From contig JACVTC010000167.1 in assembly GCA_016946835.1 (NCBI GenBank), forward strand, positions 40,001 through 104,000: DNA of 64,000 nt, in the 5' to 3' direction. Origin of the DNA: Neocallimastix lanati (nom. inval.) (lineage: Eukaryota; Neocallimastigomycota; Neocallimastigomycetes; Neocallimastigales; Neocallimastigaceae). Positions 57,561-64,000 of the stretch are shown here, piece after piece; positions within the stretch are counted from its first letter, which is position 1; the number at the start of each line of letters is the position of its first letter. Under the pieces are notes generated by a model. That model saw only the letters and a list, made by a program, of their open reading frames with translations. It was not told the DNA's origin and searched no databases. Both the position numbers and the translations under genes were made by a program.

Positions 57561-58345
57561 AAGATATTATTAATATCTTTAAATAATTTTAATTAAATTT
57601 AATCATAAATTTAAGTAAAATTAAAATAAATTTATTTGAAATCACGTGTATAAAATTATTGAAAATATTTTTAACATAATTTCGATTTTTTCCCAATCAT
57701 ACTAATAAATTAAAAATTTCTCTTGTGAAACTAGTATTTGAAAATCATTTCTTTTTATGTAATTTAATTTAAATAATAAGAGTTAAGGTTTTTCACAAGA
57801 TAAATTAACAACATGAAACTATGCAATTAGTCATGTTGAAACTTACGGCATTTTATACTAAATTTATATTAAATAATTATGACAACTTTTATATTATTTT
57901 TAAATAGAAAATATATAATAAATTTACTAATAATATTTAAATAATAAATAAATAATAAATGAACTCAATTAGAATTGATTATATTTATTTTAGTTATTAA
58001 TTATAATTCTCTTTATTTTAGTAATAGTTAATTATTTATTATTAGTTTAGGTTAGTATTGTTTTTAAATAAATAGCTAGATAATATAATTCAATAGGAAT
58101 TATATATTATAAATGTAATAAGATAAAAATATAAATAGTTATCAAATTTCATGTATTTTAATCGATGTAATTGTTATTAACGATTTCTTGTTAATAACAC
58201 TTTAAAATAAATAAAGATTTTAATATTTAAAAAATTAAAACTTGTTCTTTAAAACTATTATTTTGTGTTTTAGTGTTATTATTGAAGTGTTGATTTATAA
58301 TCTATTTTTTTACCAAAACTTTATAAAGATATTGCCAATACTAAA
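57561..58345 (+). repeat. LTR-like repeat J (plus copy)
   Basis: The reverse complement of 2930-3712 through most of its length. It starts TGTAAAGATATT. The right end is approximate. Confidence 0.55.
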
Positions 58346-58359
58346 ATTCTTAATAAAAA

Positions 58360-58510
58360 TGTGTAGGAATAAAAATAATTTTAAAATATTAAATAATAAA
58401 TATTAAAAAAAGAGTTTTAAAAGAATTTTTTTTTAAAATCAATGTAGGGCAATCCTGTTCCCCTCTGCTTGATTTTAAATATCTCTAAACCCTCAACCCC
58501 TAGTCTACCA
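58360..58510 (+). repeat. remnant of an A-type LTR 3' end
   Basis: It holds a variant of the A hairpin (aaaatcaatgtaggg with ctctgcttgatttta, 58435-58482) and the ending cctagtctacCA. The internal element is gone. Confidence 0.55.
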
Positions 58511-58512
58511 TT

Positions 58513-58983
58513 TGTTACGGAACTATTAAAAATTTAAAATTAGAAATAATTATGAAAAAATATTATTAATTAAATTAAATATTAAAATATTAAAATAATA
58601 AAATTAGTTATAATAAATTTGATAAATGTATTAATTATTATTTTTATTTAATATTGTAATATTTAATAATATTTTAATAGTTTTATATTTTTATTAAATT
58701 TTTATTATTAAATTTTTACTATTAAATTTTTATTATTAAATTTTTATTATTAAATTTTTATTATTAAATCTAATCCAATCAAATAACTATTTTAATTGTA
58801 TAAAAAGAACAAAGTACTACAATACTTTAGTTCTCTCTCTCTTTTTCTTACAACTTTATTATTATATTATTCTTTTGTCATTCAAGTTTAAATAATAAAT
58901 TTTAGATAGTTCAAATTAAGTTAATTAATCTAAATAATAAAATAAAATTAGTTTAAATAATAAAAATAAAATAGTTTATATTA
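58513..58983 (+). repeat. G-family LTR, 5' part
   Basis: TGTTACGGAACTATTAAAAA, TATA box TATAAAAAG at 58799 and the CT-rich initiator block. It is cut by D-type sequence at 58984. A reverse copy of its start (tagttccgtaaca, ending 60287) lies beyond the D LTR. Confidence 0.6.
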
Positions 58984-59039
58984 AATTTCAATTGATCTAA
59001 TAGTGAATTTTAATCTCAAATCCACTAGTATTGGTGACA
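58984..59039 (-). repeat. truncated start of a second D LTR
   Basis: On the minus strand TGTCACCAATACTAGTGG and the next bases match the first about 56 bp of the D LTR, directly behind the full inverted D copy. Confidence 0.6.
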
Positions 59040-59045
59040 ATATTT

Positions 59046-60241
59046 TGTAAAGTTTTTTGTAGGTAGGTAGGTAAGATTATAGTTAAATCTTTTGTAGTTT
59101 GGGTTAAATTGGTCAGGTCAAGATGTTTTTATTAATTATAACAATTTAATTAAATTTAAATAATAAATTTCACACACAGAGTTTTATAATTAAGATTTCA
59201 ATATTTAAGATTTATATTTTATTAGAACTTTATTTAATATATATTTTAATAATAAATTTTAAATAAGATTAATATAAAAAAATATTTATTGTTATAATTA
59301 ATTCATTAACTAAGTTAATAGGTTAAAAGTTATTAAGTTAATAATCTTACAAAGAATTCAAAATATGGAATTTCAAATCCTTTTTATATACTAAACTAAA
59401 ATAATAATTAACAATATAATTAATACATTTTAATCTTAATATATTCATACATACATATTAACTATATAAAATATAATAATAAAATAATATTGATAAGAAT
59501 CTTTTAATACAATAACTATATAATTATTCATAAAACGATTTAATAAAAAAACTAATTTATAATAAGAAAATATAAAATAAAATAAAATATTAAAACTAAT
59601 TAAAAATTCTCTTTCGGAAATCTTTAGAATGATAAAGAATTCCTTAGAATCTTTTAGAAAATAATTGAATAAAATATATAATAATAAAATATATAAAACT
59701 TTTAAACTTATTTAAAATATTATAAAATTATTACTAATAACTAATTCTGTATTTTTAATTAATAATACAAATTAATAATATAATTTCCAAGTTAAGAGAT
59801 TTTATCTAATATAAATTTCTTAATTAATAATTTAGGGTTTAAATTAAATAATTAAATTATTTTTTAATTTAAATATCTTTAAAGTCCAATATCTCGTTAT
59901 CTAGTTGTCCAATAAGGTTGATTTTAACATATGTTGTAGTTCTCGTCAGTAGCTTTCAAATGAATATAATTTTAGTGGGAATATCAATATAATATTTCCA
60001 TTATTTGTCGTGTTGTCGTTGTTTTTCTTCAAGTTATTTTTATTAAATTCTTAAGGGTTAAAATAAATTAAATTATCTTTAATAAATAAGTCCAAACCCT
60101 TTGGTTTCTAATTCTTTAATGTTTCTAATATTTATTTTTATAATTAAAATCGAATTAAAATAATTTTTTGTCAATAACTAAATTAAATTTCAATTGATCT
60201 AATAGTGAATTTTAACTTCAAATCCACTAGTATTCGTGACA
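59046..60241 (-). mobile_element. solo LTR, family D (inverted copy)
   Basis: The full-length reverse complement of 43571-44817, from cgtgaca (60241) to tgtaaag (59046). A triple taggtaggtagg expansion lies near its end. It forms a 1.2-kb inverted repeat 14 kb from its partner. Confidence 0.7.
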
Positions 60242-60840
60242 TATTTAATATTTAATTCTAGTTTTAAATATTTATTAGTTCCGTAACATTTTAAAATATA
60301 TTTTCCAGGTTTTATCCTTTCTGTTAATCCGTAAGCCTTGAGAGCGTAAGGTTCCTGGTTCGACCCCGCCCTATACTTGTAACATTTTTTCCACTGGTTT
60401 TTAGTTATTAGGTGGTTAGGAGTTTCAGGTAAGTATTATACCCATTTGATACCCCTATATCTCTAATTCTACTTTCATCGATTTACACTTCTTACAGGCC
60501 TGAGAGGGTTGAGTGTGTATGGAAAGTTTCTTAAGAGGAGATAATAAACATATGGTGACATATGAAAAATTTAATTATCTTTACTTATAGGATAATTATT
60601 TGCATTTTATAAAGCAGGTTGTCACGTGACCACTAGATTGTGGCTTTAAGACCCAATTGTAAGATTATCGTACAATGATAAGCAGTAATAATACTTGGGT
60701 TAGGAGCGCAAATGCAAATGCTGTAAGGCAGTCCAGCAGAGACAGTACCACCTACTAAGTAGGAAGTTAGATAAGGGCTCCAGTAATAAACCATTGTGTG
60801 TCTACGGATGTGCAGTTGGGGAGAAATCCTGCTACGATCG
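60242..60840. other. GC-richer, probably structured stretch without ORF
   Basis: After the reverse G start (60287), 60300-60380 contains ggttcgacccc, which resembles a tRNA B box but has no A box and a poor stem. The stretch 60600-60840 is far richer in G and C than its surroundings, with blocks such as gttaggagcgcaaatgc, aatgctgtaaggcagtcc and cagagacagtacc. It could be an element leader like those of A1 and A2, or a structured RNA such as a group I intron piece. Neither is shown. Confidence 0.35.
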
Positions 60841-61199
60841 TTAAAAAAAAAGTTTAAAATATACTTAATTATGGAATTTTTTATAAAATTGATTCAAATC
60901 TTTGATTTTATTATTAATTTTTTTAATGTTATTTTTTTTAGTAATTCAATTTTAAATTTATATTTTAATACATTTATTTATATATTTAATTTTTATTAAT
61001 TTAAAATTTTTATTTTAAAATTTTACTTATCATTTTTTTTTATTTTTTATTGATATAATGGAAAAAAATATAGAATGTATAATTTATATTTAATTTTTTA
61101 AGAGCTCTTAATTATTTTTCTTTCTTTTTTTTTTTTTTGATAATTTGGTTTTATTTTTTTTTATTTTTACTTTTTTTATTTTTTGGAATTGAATTATAC

Positions 61200-61395
61200 T
61201 ATAATTTGAAGTAAAAATTAATTTTAGGATTCAATTAAAGAATATTACCTTGATCCAAAACTTGCATGGTAGCATTGATATTAGAATTACGATTTATCTA
61301 ATCAAACCAACCAATAATACCGCTAACTACTCCTTCGATGAATTTCGTTTCTTAAGCCGTTTCCCTTTTCCGCTTTTAGCAGCTTACATTTTTTT
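61200..61395 (-). pseudogene. possible decayed coding fragment
   Basis: The base composition is codon-like. On the minus strand, two frames give short sensible pieces (KFIEGVVSGIIGWFD, then NSNINATMQVLDQGNIL) separated by stops, and another gives AAKSGKGKRLKKR. No family was recognised. Confidence 0.2.
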
Positions 61396-62755
61396 TGTTA
61401 ATCTTTATTTATATAATATATTCTAAAACATGAAATAAATTTCGAAAATAAATGAACTTATTTTGTAATTTAATTTCATATAAAAAATTGTTTATACTTT
61501 TTAAATATATAAAATTTTATTTATATTCATTTTATTAAAAATATATTTTATTCAATAGAGATTAACAATATTGTTTAAAATTATTTTTATATTTTAAAAT
61601 TGTAATAATATTATCCAATCAGTAATAAAAATATAATATTAATAATAATATATTTTTATTACTGATTGGATATAATAATAATTTTATAATAAAATATCCA
61701 TAGAAATAACAACAAAATACTAAGAATTATTAATAATTTATATATAATGCTAGTAAAATAATTTACTATTTATTTCATAAATTTTCATAATTAAAAATAT
61801 TATATATAAATTTTTAATAATATAATTATAGTTATTATTTATCTCATGTGTGGTAGAGAATAAACCTAAAGAATTGATTTTCTAAACTTAAAGAGTTTAA
61901 CCTTTATTAATTATAGTTTTAATTAATTTAGATTAATTTATATTTAATATTAATTAAATTTTGATAAAGTACACCTAGGTTCAAGCTCTCTTGTTTGGAG
62001 AAGTTTTATTTAAGTTGTTATTTAATTATAAATTTTTATTTATTTATTATTTAAAAATAAAAATAAAATTAATTAATACATGTATTTAATTATTATCTTT
62101 TTATTTTATCGCTCAACTATTTATTTTATTTTATTTTATTTTATTTTATCTTTCAACTATTTATTTTATTTTATTTTATTTTATTTTAAAAATAAAATAT
62201 AAAATATTAAAATAAAATAATAATTATTAAAAATAATTAAAATATAATAAAATAAAATAATTAAAATGAAATAAAAAACTTAATTCATTTATAAATTATA
62301 TACATATTTACATAACATAAAATTTATGTTATAAATTTTATATTTGCATTAATTTTATGTATTTTCTAGAATTTATGTTGTTACATAAATTTATCTTATA
62401 TCACGTTATTTTTAGATCATTTTATAAATCAAATGATAATTAAGTGATTTATTAATTTATTTATATGTAATTATTAATAAAATAATTTATTAATAATTAA
62501 GATTTTTATTTTCATATCATTCGTCCCTTCTTTAGTTACAACTATGGTATAGTTGTTGAATTAAATTTTATTATATTTTTACGTATTTTTTTTTTTTTTT
62601 TAATTTTTTTTTTTTTTGTTAAACTGAGTTAAATATTTAAATTTGAATATATTAAAAATTAATTACTGAATAAAAAAATTTTTTTATTTTTTTTTTTTTT
62701 TTTAATTAAATGACAATAATAAAAATTTTTTTTTATATATATAATAATTCTTTTG
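61396..62755. other. A/T-only DNA with simple repeats
   Basis: Contains an ATTTT-type repeat (62115-62185), an inverted repeat around 61611-61670 (tatccaatcagtaataaaaa with ttttattactgattggata) and poly-T runs at 62587-62620 and 62690-62705. No ORF. Confidence 0.5.
61611..61670. repeat. inverted repeat (possible MITE or hairpin)
   Basis: tatccaatcagtaataaaaa is followed, after a short AT loop, by its near-perfect complement. The arms are about 20 bp. Confidence 0.6.
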
Positions 62756-63631
62756 TTAATAACATTTATAATTTTTTTTCCGATATTTATAATTTCTTAT
62801 CATCCATATTATTTTTAATTTAATGTTTAAACTTTTAATATCAATAATTTTAAGATTAAAAATATTATTGTCATTAATATTGGTTTTACTGTTTTTCATA
62901 AATTGATTTTTATTATTGTTATTTTCAAAATTATTTCCGCTATAAATCTTAATAATTTTATTCTTTTTATTAATTTTATTGTTTGTCAAATTAGGCTTTT
63001 TATCCTTGTTATTTTCAGAACTATAATTACTAATTTTAATATTTTCATTATCTTTAATATTATTATTATTAATATTAATTTTATTAATAACAATTTTATT
63101 ATTATCAACACTATTTTTATTTATAATCTCTTCATTAGCTTTATTGTCTTTATTAATTTTAATTTTAATATTTTTAATTTCATTATTATATTTTTCATTA
63201 TTACTTTTATTAACTTGATCAACTCCGATATTATTCTTTTCGTTGTTCTTTTCATTATTCTTTTCATTATTCTTTGAAATATTATAGTGATTATTATTAA
63301 AATTATCCATAAAGAAATTTTTTCTTTCCTCTGGAATGAATGTGGAAATTGTAGTACATATATCAGTTAATGATATATATTGTAATTCGGATTCATAGAA
63401 ATTGATTAGCATTTCTAATGAATCCTCATCCTTGTAGCCTTTTATTTTCATTATTCCTTTTTTCCCAATTAATCTTAGAATGTTAACAAATTCTTTAGCT
63501 TCAAAGTCTTCTTTATTTGGATAAATCTCAGCTATAATTTTCTCCAAATATTTTTGAAATATTTTTTCTTCGTTATAATAAGTGTTGGTTTGGTTATAGG
63601 GAGTTATCCTTCTCCCTGAATTATTATTCAT
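62756..63631 (-). CDS. Asn/Lys-rich protein of unknown function
   Basis: A 291-codon ORF from the ATG at 63631. Residues 20-105 are a balanced, probably helical domain (for example IFQKYLEKIIAEIYPNKEDF and ELQYISLTDICTTISTFIP). From residue about 110 the protein becomes Asn/Lys/Ile low-complexity sequence, including three repeats of NEKN, ending in a basic tail. The ordered N-terminus has clear codon bias and no stops, so it is probably a real gene or first exon; the low-complexity part could partly be read-through intron or untranslated DNA. No zinc knuckle, signal peptide or membrane segment is seen. It is the only long ORF in the window not clearly tied to a retrotransposon, though a gag-like origin cannot be excluded. 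Confidence 0.5.
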   Translation of the reverse strand: MNNNSGRRITPYNQTNTYYNEEKIFQKYLEKIIAEIYPNKEDFEAKEFVNILRLIGKKGIMKIKGYKDEDSLEMLINFYESELQYISLTDICTTISTFIPEERKNFFMDNFNNNHYNISKNNEKNNEKNNEKNNIGVDQVNKSNNEKYNNEIKNIKIKINKDNKANEEIINKNSVDNNKIVINKININNNNIKDNENIKISNYSSENNKDKKPNLTNNKINKKNKIIKIYSGNNFENNNNKNQFMKNSKTNINDNNIFNLKIIDIKSLNIKLKIIWMIRNYKYRKKNYKCY

Positions 63632-64000
63632 ATTATATATATAATTATATATATTTTTTATTTTTAATTAAAATATAAAAATTAACATAATTATTAATTT
63701 ATAAAATAACTATTATTATTAGAAAATAAAATAATAATTAAAAAAAAAATTTTTTTTATAATATAAATATATATTAAAATATATTCATATATATAAGATA
63801 TAATCAACTCTTTTACTAATATTATATAATCAATTCTTTTAATAAAATTATATAAATATATTATACAATAAATTTATATATATAATACGATTTAATCAAT
63901 TTTGTTATAAAGTTATATAAATATATATTAGGATATATTTATATATAAAATACTATTTAGTTTAATAAAAAAAATTTTTTTATAAAATTAATTTTTTTTT
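63632..64000. other. A/T-only DNA upstream of the 63631 ORF
   Basis: TATA-like repeats (tatatataattatatatatt) lie directly before the ATG, and several near-copies of a tatattaaaatatattcatatat motif lie further upstream. A promoter is possible but cannot be placed. Confidence 0.3.

Noticed and set aside
60330-60385. tRNA gene suggested by ggttcgacccc and a downstream T run
   Set aside because: The T-stem has mismatches and no A box lies about 46 nt upstream.
60796-60999. 67-codon plus-strand ORF
   Set aside because: Most of it is translated A/T-only DNA (Ile/Phe/Asn); only the first codons lie in the GC-richer stretch. No support.
62903-63277. Plus-strand ORF of 124 codons, nearly all Ile/Phe/Asn
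   Set aside because: Antisense of the Asn-rich ORF at 62756-63631, with no plausible protein composition.

Overview
This window is extremely AT-rich eukaryotic DNA. Its intergenic stretches are almost pure A/T, with long A, T and AAT runs, and its proteins are rich in Asn, Lys and Ile. The reading frames make sense with the standard code. All three kinds of stop appear as breaks in otherwise recognisable retrotransposon genes, so no reassigned stop is needed. Together with several Ty3/gypsy families, this suits a fungus with an AT-extreme genome, such as an anaerobic gut chytrid (Neocallimastigomycota). Other AT-rich fungi or amoebae are possible. No conserved housekeeping gene was found to settle the lineage.

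The window is a retrotransposon graveyard. From the left: a partial unknown or capsid-like ORF (3-416) and a small coiled-coil ORF (1112-1513); a belt of solo LTRs (2340-5006); a full-length Ty3/gypsy element, A1 (5011-15580), with two nearly identical LTRs, a tRNA-type primer site, an intact gag and a pol broken by three small indels; more LTRs (15585-16947); a chimeric element (16948-about 24150) whose gag, protease and RT come from one family (B) and whose protease, RT, RNase H and integrase come from another (C), joined within RNase H; an array of family E solo LTRs (24160-30485); a chain of five LTR units built around the complete but decayed element A2 (31633-43517); further LTRs D and E (43571-46318); a minus-strand gypsy pol remnant (46319-48390) abutting a plus-strand C-type pol remnant, which is split by a 5'-truncated LINE with a 13-bp target duplication (48778-50652); the decayed element A3 (52041-56865), split by a solo LTR with a 5-bp duplication; more LTR fragments; and a right end with a GC-richer structured stretch and one Asn-rich unknown ORF on the minus strand (62756-63631).

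The most interesting signals are RNA and insertion architecture. (1) Gag and Pol in A1, A2 and A3 are joined by a canonical -1 frameshift heptamer, a 6-7 nt spacer and an H-type pseudoknot whose stems covary. The unrelated family B has a similar heptamer, spacer and stem. (2) Four tandem covarying stem-loops lie just upstream of the A1 gag. (3) LTR units are strung end to end with identical 4-nt spacers (taat, aagg, agaa), as if successive elements integrated into the target duplication of an earlier one. Family E and one other solo LTR instead show 5-bp duplications. All boundaries were read by eye.
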